Shown here: piece by piece, positions 41,700 to 53,871 of the stretch
How positions within the stretch are numbered: position 1 is the stretch's first letter
How the letters are laid out: every line of letters starts with the position of its first letter
Assembly: GCA_022264855.1 (NCBI GenBank)
Contig: JABYQU010000005.1
Coordinates: 248,001-312,000, forward strand
Origin: Lenzites betulinus
Lineage: Eukaryota > Basidiomycota > Agaricomycetes > Polyporales > Polyporaceae
Reading direction: 5' to 3'
DNA length: 64,000 nucleotides
Notes under the pieces: generated by a model
The model's input: only the letters and a program-made list of their open reading frames with translations
Database searches by the model: none
What the model was told of the DNA's origin: nothing
Translations under genes and position numbers: made by a program

Positions 41700-42083
41700 T
41701 CTAGCTAATCCGGTGTCTGTATTCTCGGGGGTCCGTTTTGCGCGTTCCGGCCAATAAGACGATAACCTCGACTGAGATCTATGGCGGAAGATCTAAAAGT
41801 TTACTACTTACCCCATTGATCAAATCTAGCGCCCGTAGTATGCATCCCATTATGGCAAGTCACTAAGTTCGATGAATGTTTGGCTTGAGCGAGCGATGGG
41901 GCTATACCGACATGTACGATCGTTGATGTAACGGGCTTATAATACACACACTTCACCGAGCGAAGGTTATGTTATTATCGACGTATCACCAGAGATGTCC
42001 TATCTAGGGAGGGACAATTTTGTTACGTCCAAAAGTTCCGAATGAGATCCCCTGCTACTATAGCACACCCCTTCAAAGTTATC
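41700..42083. other. Intergenic region between TAN1 and HD-domain gene
   Basis: This AT-richer 384-bp stretch contains the TAN1 promoter and the 3' flank of the HD-domain gene, both on the minus strand. No motif is recognised. Confidence 0.4.
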
Positions 42084-43043
42084 TCATGAGCGTACATCGT
42101 ACTCGTCGTCAATAGCATGTAAGAAGTCGAGCATCTGGGAAATGTGTGATCATATCTTGAGCTTCGTCCGACTGCAGAAGAATAGTGCACAAACCATCTT
42201 GTGTCTCTTCTCGGCAAGCTCTTTGCCAGGCACTGTCTTGAGTCGGTCTTTGATGTGTAGGAGCTTATCGTGGAAATGTTGAATGGCAGACGAATCATGC
42301 GCCGGATCATCACCTGGGGTATGTAGAGGCCTGGGATTCCTGGCAGATCAAGTCTTTGTTGCCAAATGTCGATTTAAACGGCTTACTGATTTACTGCTGC
42401 GCTATATGCCGCACAACGCAGTACACCTAAAACATTCGCGCAATTCCCATGAGTACCTGAGCAAGGTCGAAGGACAGACGATGTACTCACCGAAGGCACC
42501 GATGGCGTCTAAACGGTCGGCGTCTTGCACACAGTGAAGCTCAATGCAATCCCTGTACCATTGGTCAATCTTCCCCGCCGCAATGAGCTTCTTTTCGGTG
42601 CTCCACGAGACATTATCCACGATGCGCGCGATCAGGCGAGCGCGTCCATCCTTGACAAGATCCAGCTCGCTATCCGATGCTGCCTTCTCAAACAATGGCC
42701 GGAAGAACGCGTAGGGGTCCGCAGCCTCTTCCGCCGACACGTACTTCTTGTCGAGGATGTCATGCAGAAGCGCGGAAAGTTCTACGGTGAGAAGATCTGG
42801 TCGTTTGTTCTCGGGGAGTGTCTCTGATATGATGCGGGCGAGTCGGAGAGCGGTCCTCCTCACTCGTTGGACTGTACAGATATTGGTTTGGTCAGACACA
42901 GGTGCTTTAGGTATTGTGAATAGATTACCATGGAACGCGTCGTGGGACGGATCGTATCTCGCCATCGTCTTTACCATGAGCTCTTCAGCAGCCGCGATCA
43001 AGGCGGCTTCTTCCTTGGTCGGGTACACTGGCACCGTTGCCAT
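42084..43043 (-). CDS. HD-domain phosphohydrolase (YedJ/YpgQ-like)
   Basis: Exons in transcript order are 42929-43043, 42491-42871, 42387-42426, 42195-42330 and 42084-42134, giving 240 aa. HD-domain proteins are metal-dependent phosphohydrolases; the closest group known to me is the bacterial YedJ/YpgQ group, some of which cleave nucleotides. Metal-binding motifs are visible: DPSHDAFHVQRVRR (first His), ELSALLHDILDKKY (the HD pair) and VQDADRLDAIGAFG (distal Asp). The end reads HFHDKLLHIKDRLKT, typical of the group, then KRHKMMLDFLHAIDDEY. The start at 43043 (MATVPVYPTKEEAAL) is chosen because the open frame further upstream begins only with TTG. Substrate is not known. It is divergent from the ZIP transporter. 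Confidence 0.88.
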
Positions 43044-43288
43044 CCTGATACCGCCAACAACGCGAGTTTCTTCGGCAGGTACAAACAGAAAACAGACCTG
43101 CGCAAATCTAAGAATCACCTCCTGACGCGCAGGACGAGATGGTATAAACAAGCTTGGGACAGTGCTCGCGTGCTGCGCCTAGACTCAGACCGTACACCGC
43201 GAGACGCGCTAATTAAGGACGAACAAGCGCCAGCGCGTTCATGCCACCGGTGCAGCGGGGTCGATCGTCCTGTGCAACTACCACAACC
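43044..43288. promoter_or_regulatory. Compact bidirectional promoter, HD-domain and ZIP genes
   Basis: Only 245 bp lie between two divergent ATG codons. No TATA box is evident on either side, consistent with a TATA-less housekeeping promoter; leaders must be short on both sides. Confidence 0.5.
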
Positions 43289-45624
43289 ATGCCTACCCCA
43301 CAGTCGCGCCGCCGGACTCTGCTGCTCCTCGGTCTCGTTGCCAGCGCCGTGGTGGGGGTGGTATCTGCACTGAACAGCGAGAAAACCCCCTTGGTCATCT
43401 CGGTGCGTGTGCTTCCCGGAAGCGACTGAATGCTCGCTCGCACGTGTGACTATACACACGCATTCTCGTCGCGCCCTCACTGACGCGACGCTCTCTCCCA
43501 TACCTCGACCCGCCCTCATAAACATCATTCACTGCATGTAGGAAGCGGACATCCAGCAATGCGGGCCGATACAGCAGCTGAGCGCGCTCAAGGAGGAGCT
43601 TGAGGCAGAGCAGTCGCCGATTATGCGTCAAGTGTTCGCATGGCTCTTCCCCTTTGGCCCCGGATGGAATTCTAGTACGTCTTCAATGCCCCTTCCCATG
43701 CGAACGTGCGCGTTGTGAAAGTACCTGCTTGTTAATGCTATTACTGTAGTTCTCGGAACGTTCTACATCTCCTCGTCTGTACCCTCGTCTTCTCTTGTCT
43801 GTCCCACGCGGATGCTAACGAGCTCGCGTTCCCCGCGCTTTTGGCGGGCATGTATGCAGTGTTCCGAACTTTATTCTCGCGTTTATCCCCGCGCAGATTA
43901 ACCCTAACACGCTCAACACGATGACTGCTTTTGCGGTGCGTTCTGAACGACTGCGGCCCGCTTATCCCTTCCAGGGATCGCATTCTGATGGTCGTGGTGA
44001 CCCCTTGTCGTCCTACAGACAGGCGGTCTGCTCTCGGATGTCTTCCTGCACCTCGTCCCGCATTCGTTCATGGGAGAGCACCAGGACGGTGGTGTACACT
44101 TTGTAATGGTCGAAGAGAAGCGTAACATCCTGATCGGGTGAGGCTCCCATCCCATGCCTGTTTTACACGTAGCGGAATGCTGACGGGGCTATAACTGGTA
44201 CAGCCTGGGCATTTTCGTCGGCTTCGCGTCGTTCTTCATCATGGAGAAGACACTGCGAGTGCTCGGTGGCGGGGACGAGGAGGGCGCCGGCCATTCTCAC
44301 AGCCACTCTCACTCCCACAGCGCCGGCTCTGCTGACAGTGCAAACGGTCATTCGACCGCTGTCGCAGCGTCAGGGGACGCCACCGGGCTGAAGTCGCGCG
44401 GCGCAGACAAGGATATCAAGGAGCAGGATGGGGACGCGGAGTCCGAGGAGAGCAAGGCGGCGGCACCGACGTCGAAGCTCTCGGCGTACCTGAACCTGTT
44501 TGGCGACTTCGTGCACAACATGTAAAGTCGCCGTCTCTCTTTCCGGACGTGGCGAAGCGCTGACCGCAAGCTGCTTTTGCTGCATTGCGTCTTCTCTGCA
44601 GAACGGACGGCCTCGCGTACGTTGCCTCTCACGCTCTCTGGCGGCGCACGTTTGCCCTGCTGCTGGCGCCGCCGCTGCATTGCACATCTGACCGTTTGCC
44701 CGCAGCATGGCCGCATCGTTCTACTCGTCCCCGCTCATTGGGGCGACTACCACGCTCGCGTGCTTTGCGCATGAGATCCCGCACGAGATTGCGGACTACT
44801 CCATCCTTATCCGCAGCGGGTTTACGAAGAAGCAGGCGATGCAGTCGCAATTCCTGACCGCCATCGGGGCCTTCGTATGTGATATTTTTTGCATGGGGTC
44901 ATGGTGTGGCCAGCGGCGCTACAATTGTGCTGCTGCGTCACACACTAGCCCCGCAGGCTCCGGGCGTAGTCGCTGATGTCCTTGCTCCTGCCGCTTGCGG
45001 ACACGTTGTGATTAGGTTGGGTGAGCATGGGCCTGCTTCTGTGTGCAGCTCCCCCGCTGACGCGCCGCACTACAGCACGTTCATGGGCATCGGGATCCGG
45101 AACCTGTCTGCAACTGCCGAGGTGGAAAACCACGCGTCCGATCTGGCAGCGGCCATCCGGCAGGCCGCCGCAGGTCTGCTTGGAACGACGGTTCAGCTAG
45201 CAGATCTCGTAAGGCGTCCGCTTCGGTCTAGCAGGCTGTCGGTGCTCATCCCTCACCCGCCCCCAGGTGATCCCATTCGTAGCAGGAGGGTTCATGTATA
45301 TCGGCGCGGTCGCGGTGTTGCCCACGTACGTCGAACCTACTATGACAGCGCGACCCGGACACTGACGTGGTTCGTGACTCGTGCGGCAGGCTGCTCGCAG
45401 ACAGCAAGAGCGGCGCGCAGGCGCTGCGGGAGGTGAGTGCGGATCCTATTCGTGGCGGCGCGTTTGAGACTCACGTTGTCGTGCGCGCCTATGCAGTTTG
45501 CGGCGATGTTCTTTGGGGTCGCGTGCATGTTCCTCGTCGCGTGAGTGGCCGCTGGGCTATGCGTGTTGTGGCGAGACGCTGACGGCTTCTGGCGTGTGGA
45601 TTGAATTGCAGGTGGAACGAATAG
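43289..45624 (+). CDS. ZIP zinc transporter, SLC39A7/KE4-like
   Basis: Exons 43289-43402, 43542-43674, 43750-43774, 43860-43935, 44019-44137, 44204-44521, 44602-44616, 44706-44874, 45016-45020, 45076-45208, 45267-45325, 45390-45432, 45497-45540 and 45612-45624 encode 421 aa. ZIP proteins move zinc into the cytosol; the KE4 group does so from the ER/Golgi. An N-terminal hydrophobic signal (TLLLLGLVASAVVGVVSA) is followed by transmembrane helices, LVPHSFMGEH, a His-rich loop (HSHSHSHSHS), DFVHNITDGLAMAASF (TM4 metal site) and CFAHEIPHEIADYSIL (TM5 site, H289/H293). A 5-nt exon at 45016-45020 is required: it alone restores phase and supplies the Val-Gly of AFVGTFMG. ER/Golgi location is inferred from the group. 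Confidence 0.92.
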
Positions 45625-48600
45625 CGGCCGGGTCATGCTGCAGGGTCGGGGCAGCGTGCGACGCTGCGCGGACTGTAAATCCGGGGGAAGCTGGCCAGCT
45701 GGAGGTTACCGTAAGTGCTTGACAGGGGTATTCTCACCTGTGAACTTAAAATCGAATCCGCTGTCCTAAAAACATACAGATAATTTATAAATGCCCGCGC
45801 TTAGATCACAACACCGATCTTGTCCCCTACCTTCAACGTTCGTCAGTACTCCAACCCAGCGTTAATAAAACATTTGTGCTGGTGAACGCTGTCATCTTGG
45901 CCGGCCTGCGTAACGCACACCGCGAACCGGAGGATATTCTTTGATTAGTATCACTACTGCGGTCCTCTCAATCGATGATGGTCTCCCGACATCTCCTCTC
46001 ACTGACTTCTGCCTCCACTATGATTTTGTTTGCTTGTCTAGCTCGCGAAAGTGGCTGTCGAACGTTAGTAGCCGTACGCAAGATGCCGTTGCATGAACAG
46101 CCTATGTCAAAATTACACGACGGGTGAGTCCCGTATCCTAATCGACGAGTGCTGCGTGTTGTGGTGAATTCGTCTGAATTGTACACATCATATGTACAGT
46201 ACAGTCCTGCATGTGCATGCCCTAGCTGTAGCACATCAAGTTGGCTGCCCGTCTCAAACGTTTCTCACCTTTTCCCTTGCTCGTCAGAGCAAGGCTCTCC
46301 ACCCTCACAGCTGAGACCGAGATTCTTGCGCTACGTCATCCCTTATGTAACAAAGTCCTAACCTACCTACTTACGAGTCCAACCAAAGAAGTCCGACCAC
46401 CTTTCTTAGCGCGAAACTCTACGGTCTGCTCAGGATTGAACAAACAAGTTATACTGGTATGCACGCAATACTATACATGATATTACTAGTCACGAATCTT
46501 ATTACTGGGTGAGGCTCCCTCAGGCTGACATCTTTTACAGGATGCACAATGAGACCGGCTAGGAGCAGCTAGGAGCCTGTACATATGGCACTGAGTGCTG
46601 AGCGCTGAGTGCTGCAGCTGAGCCCCGTAGAAATCTAGAGAATGACTCATAATAGTGGTATCAGACTTCTCCAGGATGCCTCGCGCGCATCACAATATTA
46701 ATGGCTACGGCCGACTAACACTACATTAGAATACCTCATCAGCGTTATGGCATGATGCCCCAATAGCAAATACTGTTTAATAGTGTGGATGACGTAGGTT
46801 GTTTGACCGATGCTTTGTGTGATATAGTGACTATCAGTCTCGGACTGGTCTCGGAGCACCTGACGAAGCAGTCAAGTTGAAGTTTGCATGAAGGTAACAA
46901 GCTGAAGATACTTCGCCGAATGCAAGCCTTTGCGTCCGCGTTTTATTGCTACGAGTGCCCAATCTGGCATAGGGCAGGCTAGGGGGAAATACACAACAGG
47001 ATCCGGACTCATCGACTGCAGCTCGGCGGAAGCTTGAAGACGAGCAAGGGAGCGCGCCACCGCAGGCGCCATTCGAGTTATGAAGTCAGTCGCATGCGCC
47101 GTGGCCAGCCCTCCGTATACCTCGTATGTCCCCCACCCCTGGCACACGACGATGACTTCCAGCTATATGAGAAAGGAGGTCGATCATGCACAGCATACGT
47201 AGAACTTCCGCAGGTTCACTGGGGAACTGTGAGTAATAACCTGTTCTGTAATACTCGTCATGATCATACTATCCCTCGGGGCTATGTTTCAGCCACTTCC
47301 TATACATGCGACTTGCAAGCAATTTTACGAAGTGTGGCAAAATCGCGCGCAGAGATCAAGGACGAAATGCTTCACGAACGTATGTAGGTGCGAGACTTGC
47401 ATGTCGCTGATCGGATCTTGCACCTCTCGCGCTAAACAATGCAGCGGCGTCCCGTGGTGGGAGGAAGTGTGCAGACTCGCGTCCGCGCCGGCGGGGAAGA
47501 ACCCTCCTTCGTGAAACCACAAACTGTATGACGAGCTACGCTGTATATGTCGCAAAAACGTCTATTGGCATACACAAAGCAGAGCTAAGTGTTTTGCGCA
47601 GGATAACTACGCCCATGAATGACACACAGAGTATCATAGTAGTCACTGTGTATGGGTACAACCATGTCCCTGCGTACAGGGGTTGACTGTGCACTACTTC
47701 TGCAGGTTCGCTCAGTGGGGCTCGGGGTTCTGCAACAGCACTTTTCGCACCCAGCGTAATATCTCCATTCCCCTTGATCTGGCATGTTTGATCTTTCTGG
47801 GTACCGTTACGAACTGAAGTACTGAGGGATGGGTGACGGTCCCGAGGTTTCAGCCACCGCCTCCCCGTGCTACCCATACGTCCTTCCTCCCTCGTTCAAA
47901 ACTCAATTGGCATGACAAGCTACATTGTCCATGTCAAAGTAACACGTCTGTGGGTCTTTTGGCATACACGAAAGATTTTGAGTGAGAGATCTGCAACATG
48001 CATTAGGCGCCCATATATCACTGAGTACTTCTGCTACAAATACTACACTTGATCACTTCGCTCCTCAACAAGACCACAATTCCTCTGGGAGAAACGAGTG
48101 TTTTCTGCGTGCATGGAGGTTAGGTGAGGTGAGGCTGGCGTACACGCCTAGTTCTGCCTAGTTACAGATTTGTAGTCTCTTGAGAAGTATTGATTCCGCA
48201 TTAATATTCCCCTACGATGTCACTTCTCTATCGTAATCAAGCAAGATTTAAAGCAGCGCACAGGGGTGGCATTTGTGGGGATTTGGGAGCGGATGGCCGG
48301 GTGCAGAGGCGCAGGACGATTGAGTTTATTGGAATACCAAAAGGAACGCTGGCTGCGTCAGTTTTGCGGGTGCACCCGATCTGAGATTCAGGAAATGCGC
48401 GGTCAAGAAGATGCGAAGGTTGTGCGAAGTCTAAGGGCACTCGACGCGCGAAGCACGATACTGAACGCCGGGCGCGTGGTGTTCTTGCAGAGAGATTCCT
48501 GCGCGCACGCGAGCGTGGATAGGTGAGTGCGCTGTGGAATAATCGATGGGTAAATAGGGGATTCGGCCGAGCGGTGGGCTCGCAGGGGCGTGTGGGGTGA

Positions 48601-49265
48601 TTTAGAAGGTGATGGGTGCCGGCAGGTGGGAGGGACGGGCGAACGTGCGTGTGTGGATTGGGCGAGGGCGGGCGCAAGGACGCCGGGGACGCGCAGACCC
48701 TGGACCCCGCCGCCGTCCCTCTCCCTCTCGCGGCCGTTGCCAAAGACGCCGGCAGCGCCGCACAAGCCTCATAAACCTCTCCCGCCTTTCCCTTTTCCCC
48801 CACCACCTACTCCCGCCAGCCAGGTCGTGTGCTCGACTCCACCTGCTCGTCCGACGCCGACGCCCGCGCGTTGCAGCACAGATCGGATATAGCCCCCAGT
48901 CAGCGCACGAATCTTCTCGACGCGCCTCCCTCGGCACCGCACCCCTCTTCATCTCAGACCGCCATCTCCTTCCCCCTTCCCAACCGACTGCGCGCCCCCC
49001 ACAAAAATCGCGTTCTCCTCTCCTTCTTGTGCTCTCTCGAACTTGCCGACCGCCAGTGCAACCTTCTCGCAGGAACCCCCTCCAGCTTACGTGTCTGCCC
49101 AGCCGAGCGCACGCCCGACGTATCCGGCAATTCCGCCGTTTTCGCGCCCAGACAGCCGTAGCCGTCCAGCACACGCTCCTGTCCATCGTCACCCTCGCTC
49201 CACTCCACCATCGCCCCCGCCGTCTTTTCGACCACTCGCATCGTCTCCTCGAACACCCGCACACG
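45625..49265. other. Gene-poor 3.6-kb region
   Basis: Base composition is more AT-rich than around genes. A short GCTGAGTGCT-like tandem run lies near 46600 and a diverged duplication at 47528-47974. Only a weak minus-strand gene candidate (46872-47555) was noted. The right third (about 48700-49265) is the pyrimidine-rich leader of the Nudix gene. Confidence 0.4.
46872..47555 (-). CDS. Possible hypothetical gene or gene remnant
   Basis: Three minus-strand segments can be spliced in frame, in transcript order: an open block ending near 47325 (GGFFPAGADASLHTSSHHG ... VKHFVLDLCARFCHTS), a short middle exon (PRDSMIMTSITEQ), and a final block from about 47162 to the stop at 46872 (LEVIVVCQGWGTYEVYGG ... 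FMQTST). The introns carry GTAAAA and GTTATT donors, both weak. No ATG start could be fixed and no family is recognised. It may be a decayed gene or chance. It is listed only so the open blocks are not lost. Confidence 0.2.
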
Positions 49266-49937
49266 ATGAGCAATAAGGGCCGCTCAACACCGCGCGTCGT
49301 CTGCTGCGCAATTCCTATAGCAAGGGCCGCAGGCAAGGTGCTCGTCATTACGAGCCGGAAACGGCCAAATAACTGGGTCTGTGAGTACTTTTCCGCTCGT
49401 CCCCCAACCCCCGCCCCTGTTTTCGTGGCGGAATGGCGCGCTGACTCTATGGTCTTTCGCTCTGCCTTGCAATGTCTCGCAAAACAATGTCGAACGGCGC
49501 AGTGCCCAAGGGAGGATGGGAGCCTACGGACAAGGGGCTAGAAGCAGCAGCGTCGCGGGAAGCCTTGGAAGAAGGTCTCACCCTTTGTCCATCCGTTCTG
49601 CGTCCCCATTCCTGACCACTCGCTTTCCGCTCTGCCCCCTCTTTCTCCGGTGCGCTCCAAACTGCGCTGTGCCATCATCCCCGCCTTCCACGTACCGTAC
49701 CTGTGAACAGCCGGCGTCCACGGCAAAATCACGCGTTTCGTGACGACAATACCGTCCGCGTCATCAACATACCACTTCTACGAGCTCGACGTGGCCGACC
49801 TTGACCACGAATGGTTAGAGAGCAAGGAGCGTAGACGAGAGTGGGTTGACTACGCGGAGGCGATCAAACGACTTTCGTGGAAGGCTGAGCTCGCGGAAGG
49901 ACTGTCGAAGTCCACGCTCGGGCCAAATCGGTCATAG
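49266..49937 (+). CDS. Nudix hydrolase, diphosphoinositol polyphosphate phosphohydrolase type
   Basis: Exons 49266-49380, 49503-49574 and 49711-49937 encode 137 aa. DIPP enzymes (yeast Ddp1, fission yeast Aps1) remove pyrophosphate from inositol pyrophosphates and cleave diadenosine polyphosphates. Seen: N-terminal RVVCCAIPIARAAGKVLVI, the PKGGWEPTDKG lead of this group, the Nudix core SREALEEAG with catalytic Glu residues, then GVHGKITR and a YHFYELDVADLDHEW stretch, and the C-terminal RRREWVDYAEAIKRLSW typical of the family. The Glu usually eight residues before the RE pair is Lys here, a position that varies in the group. Introns of 122 and 136 nt are larger than the local norm. Length is normal for a stand-alone Nudix domain. 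Confidence 0.9.
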
Positions 49938-52069
49938 CAGGTGTGTGGGACCGCTTCTTCCGGCGTATGTATGCCCGTGCTAATCTCACCAGAAGCCTTA
50001 CCGTCGCACACGGCGTAGTGACGGATGGCAAAGGCGCATCGCGGACGGCCAATGCCCGTGATCCCAACGAGCACCAGCGGTGCCCAAGCTATTCATTAGA
50101 GCCCTCACATCCGGTCTATCCGCCTGCCGTCACGTCTCCCGTATCCTCATCCCCATCCGGCTCCGACTCGATTCGCGCCCGCTGCTCCCGTCCACACATA
50201 CACATTCACAGACACTCGCCCCATCCTCAAATATGCTATCGCCGCCCACCCACTCGTATTCGCACCTCCCAAGCTCAAGTTATTGATGTAGAGTCCGCCA
50301 CCACTATCGCTCCTCCCACCGTTGCATGCATGATTTCGCCTGCACCTGTGCTGCTGCTGCTCCACCCCCACACGCGCGCGTCGCACCCCCACTCCAGCTA
50401 TTGTACCGCCCGCCGCGTTTTAATGCATGCCGTATACCACTCCTACTGCCCCTGCCCCCCTAACCCCCTGCGCCCTCTCCCTCCAGTCCCGGGCCCTTCG
50501 CATCTGCGCATCTGCATTTGCGTCCCCCCTTGAAATTACTGTGCTGTGATGGGCAGGGCGCAGGTAGACAGCCAGATCCCTAGACCCCCACGAGACAGTA
50601 CGTTCGGCCCGCGTCGAGTAGAGGCTCTGTACACTAGTCAAATTCGCGTAGTACGCTGGGCTCGCCGATGTCCTTTTTCCGCTGCTGCTTTATATACTAC
50701 AGATCGCGTTACGGGCGCTGCTGCTATTGCCACTCGATATTCGATTTTCGACATGTCGGCCGACGAACGTGGGGGGCTGCACGCGCGGGGGTGGACGCTC
50801 AGGGAGAGGGAGGTACGTGCTATAGGCGAGGTGGCGCCCGACGTGCCTAGCTGTTCGGCGTTATGTGTCGTGTCCTCGTCCTCACATCACTCACATGCAC
50901 ACAGCTGGCACTCAAGTACTCACACCGTCAAGTTTTTTTGCTCGCTTCTTCGCAGGCCGACAGATCGACGGACGGACACGCGCGCACCCGCGGGTTCTTG
51001 CCCCTGACGACCGCTCCTGACGGCATTCAGTGGCCACGCGAGCGCAACACTCGTCTCCAATGTGGTTCCGAGTCCGAGCTCGGCGGTGGGCTGGCAGGCG
51101 CGCGCTGTCCTTCAGTCTCCGCGGATCCGGCATGGGCAGGCCATGTGGGCCTCCGCGGCATCGACATCGATATCTCTGTCATGTTTCCCCTGGCCGCCAT
51201 AGCGGCGACCCCCTAAGACGCACGCGGTCAAGTACACCCCCGACGGACCGAGTCGACGACGTCCGACGCGTCATTCCAGGTCATTCCATTGGGGAAACCA
51301 GGCACCTTGCTCGAGTGCACGCCCAGGCAGGCACGCGCTGCTAATGCAGTCTTCGGGGAGCCGAGGTAATATTCGGAGTAGGCCAGACACTTTGCAATTC
51401 GCCTCCGGAATGCGGACGACCCGAGGCGTGATACCTGCAGCTACTTAGGTATCGGGAGCAGGACTTTTCAGTGTAGTACCGCCCCCCTATCCTCTAGTCA
51501 AGCAACTACTACGCAAGTGCTGCAGTCAACCCATGGCCAGGTTAACCCCCATGCGTTTATACTTCGAGCCACACTCGGACGACGACGATACACAACTCAC
51601 CCCGGTCCCGCGCGGCGCGCAGCGTCTGTGGCTATCTGGTCTGTGCCGGCCACATGGTGCGCTGCCGTGCCTGGCGTGTCCCCATCAACGGCCACCCCGC
51701 CCTCCGAGTGCGAGCCAACAACGGCAGCTCGTGTGTTACCACCACCACCGCCATCGCGCACGATAGCGCGCGCGTTATCGGCGCTGACGCGTGCCGCGCT
51801 GCTGCCTGTCGAACGTGGGACACGGCGCGTCGGAGCTGCAGCGGTCACGGTGCGCAGGACGCTCGGTGATTGGCAACGGGGACCCGCGCGTGGATCGTGA
51901 CACCATAGCATACGCTTGGTGATCGGCGCGGACATACGGGGGACGCAGCGGCATAATAATACTATATATACGCGCTGGGGCACGCGCGCGATAGCCTCGC
52001 CCGCGTCCTCAGCCCGAGCTCGTCCCCGTCTCCCGCAGGACCCCGCACGCACACGCCACGACACGCACG
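49938..52069. other. Intergenic region with acid phosphatase promoter
   Basis: No gene is recognised in this 2.1-kb stretch; open frames are short and motif-free. TATATATA at 51963-51970 lies 100 bp before the acid phosphatase ATG and is its likely core promoter. Another AT-rich element (TTTATATA) lies near 50690 without a following gene. Confidence 0.45.
51963..51970 (+). promoter_or_regulatory. TATA box of the acid phosphatase gene
   Basis: TATATATA is 100 bp upstream of the start codon, with a short leader between, matching the spacing seen at the ABC transporter gene. Confidence 0.55.
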
Positions 52070-53871
52070 ATGCAGCTCGCGCTCCTCCCGAACGTCCTCC
52101 TCGCGCTCGCGCTCGCGGCGCTCACGCACGCCGCGCCCTCCCGCACGGAGGCGCGCCACTCGTACGAAGGCAGCTTCGACGTCGCCGCGCATCTGGGGAA
52201 CCTCTCGCCGTACAAGAAGGGCCCGGTCCCGCACGGGGTCGAGGAGGCGCTCCCGGAGGGCTGTGAGGTCGAGCAGGTCATGCTGGTGCGTGCTCCATCC
52301 ATTTTCTCTTGCGCTGCCGGAGGGCCGTCGGACGGAAAGTACGAAAATTTGACGCGTGGGATTGGGGCAGATGCACCGGCACGGCTCGCGCTTCCCGCTC
52401 GCGTCCGAGCTCGTGTTCGTCACGGACCTCGTGGGCAAACTTGCGAACGCGTCGAAGGCGATCCAAAAGGCGCGCCTCCCCGCGGGCCTCGCTTTCCTCA
52501 AGGATGGCTACAACACCACCCTTGGCCACGACGACCTTACCGCGCCTGGCCGGCAGCAGCTGTTCGAGCACGGCGTTGAGTGCGTAACTTCACAGCTTTT
52601 GGAACGGTCGGGGCTGATGCATATGGCAGGTTCCGCTTGAAGTACCCGAATCTCGTCGCGGACGGAATTCTCGCCGGTCTGCAGGACCGGGTGCGTGCAT
52701 CGTTCACTCTGTTACTCTGAATTGCTCTCACTCACACGTCCGTTTACTAGGTTGTTGAGTCCGCACAGTGGTTCGCACAGGGCTACTACGGCCGGGCTTG
52801 GGCCGCGTTGAACACGACGGCGTTCTCCACCCTCGGAGAGGACGCGAAGACGATTTCGTGGATCACGCCCATGGACACCTGCGCGAAGTGGCAGTACGCG
52901 TTCGGCAACAACGTCAGTCCCCCTCCCACATACTCAGTAGTACGCGTCGCTGATATGGCCATGCTCAGGCGACGATCGAGTGGGGCAACATCTACCTCCC
53001 GCCCATCGCGAAGCGCCTGAACAAGGAGCTCCCGGGAGTGAACCTGACGCCAGACAACGTGCACGGCGCGCTCTATGCGTGCGCCTACGACCTTGCCGCA
53101 CTGGGTACCTCCCCTTGGTGCGGCGCATTCACTGACAGTGAAATTGAGGATTTTGAGTGCGTAGTTGTGTACGACGTTGGAAAGCGCATGGATGCTAAAA
53201 GCAGCCCTTTAGATACGAGCTTGACTTGCTTATGGACGGCGCGTTCGGGTACAACCTCCCCGGAGACATGGGCGAGGTGCTCGGATCGCTGCTCGTCAGC
53301 AAACTTGTCGAGCGGTGAGTTCATTCCAAAGAACTTCGCATAGTATGCGTTGCTGAGACGTACAACCTAGTTTCACCAACTCTACCGGCGACGCACAGCA
53401 AGTGTACCTCGAATTCGGCCACGACACCACGATCGACCTCGCTCTCACCGCCCTCGGACTCGCCAAGTAAGTCACTCCTCCCGCTTCCCGCTTCCCACCT
53501 CCCCACCCCGTCCCGAGCACTGACCACCGACCACCGCGCCCAGGGACGTCAAACCGCTCTCCGCAAAAGGCCCCGCCCCCGCGTCGCGCAAGTGGCGCAC
53601 GTCCCAGCAGGTGCCCTTCGCCGCGCAGATGCGCTGGGAGAAGTTCCGCTGCCCCGCGTCGAGCGCGTTCGGGAGCAGCGCGCCGCAGGTGCGCCTCGTG
53701 CTCAACGACGCGCCGCTCCCGCTGCCCGCGTGCGCGCACTCGCGCGCGGACGCGACGTTCGGCTCGTGTGCGCTCGCGAGCTTCGCGAAGACGTACGAGG
53801 CGGCGGCGAAGGTGCAGTGGGGCGACAAGGCGTGGAACGCGACGTGTGGGCCGGCGATGCTCGCGGTATGA
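52070..53871 (+). CDS. Secreted histidine acid phosphatase (phytase-like)
   Basis: Exons 52070-52285, 52371-52579, 52630-52690, 52751-52912, 52969-53156, 53213-53314, 53371-53466 and 53544-53871 encode 453 aa. Histidine acid phosphatases hydrolyse phosphomonoesters through a phosphohistidine; fungal members include phytases and broad-range acid phosphatases. A signal peptide is clear (MQLALLPNVLLALALAALTH, likely cut near AAPS). The catalytic RHGSRFP motif starts exon 2 (about residue 73) and the proton-donor HD is in LEFGHDTTIDLAL. Several Asn-Xaa-Ser/Thr sites (NTT, NTTAF, NSTGD) and paired Cys residues fit an extracellular, glycosylated enzyme. The canonical phytase motif is RHGARYP, so phytase activity is not assured. 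A probable MITE lies just downstream. Confidence 0.9.

Noticed and set aside
43044..43151. N-terminal extension of the HD-domain protein
   Set aside because: The extension starts at TTG, not ATG, and would occupy the short divergent promoter.
48602..49348. 248-codon minus-strand ORF over the Nudix leader
   Set aside because: It is antisense to a pyrimidine-rich leader; Arg/Trp-rich low-complexity translation points to a composition artefact.
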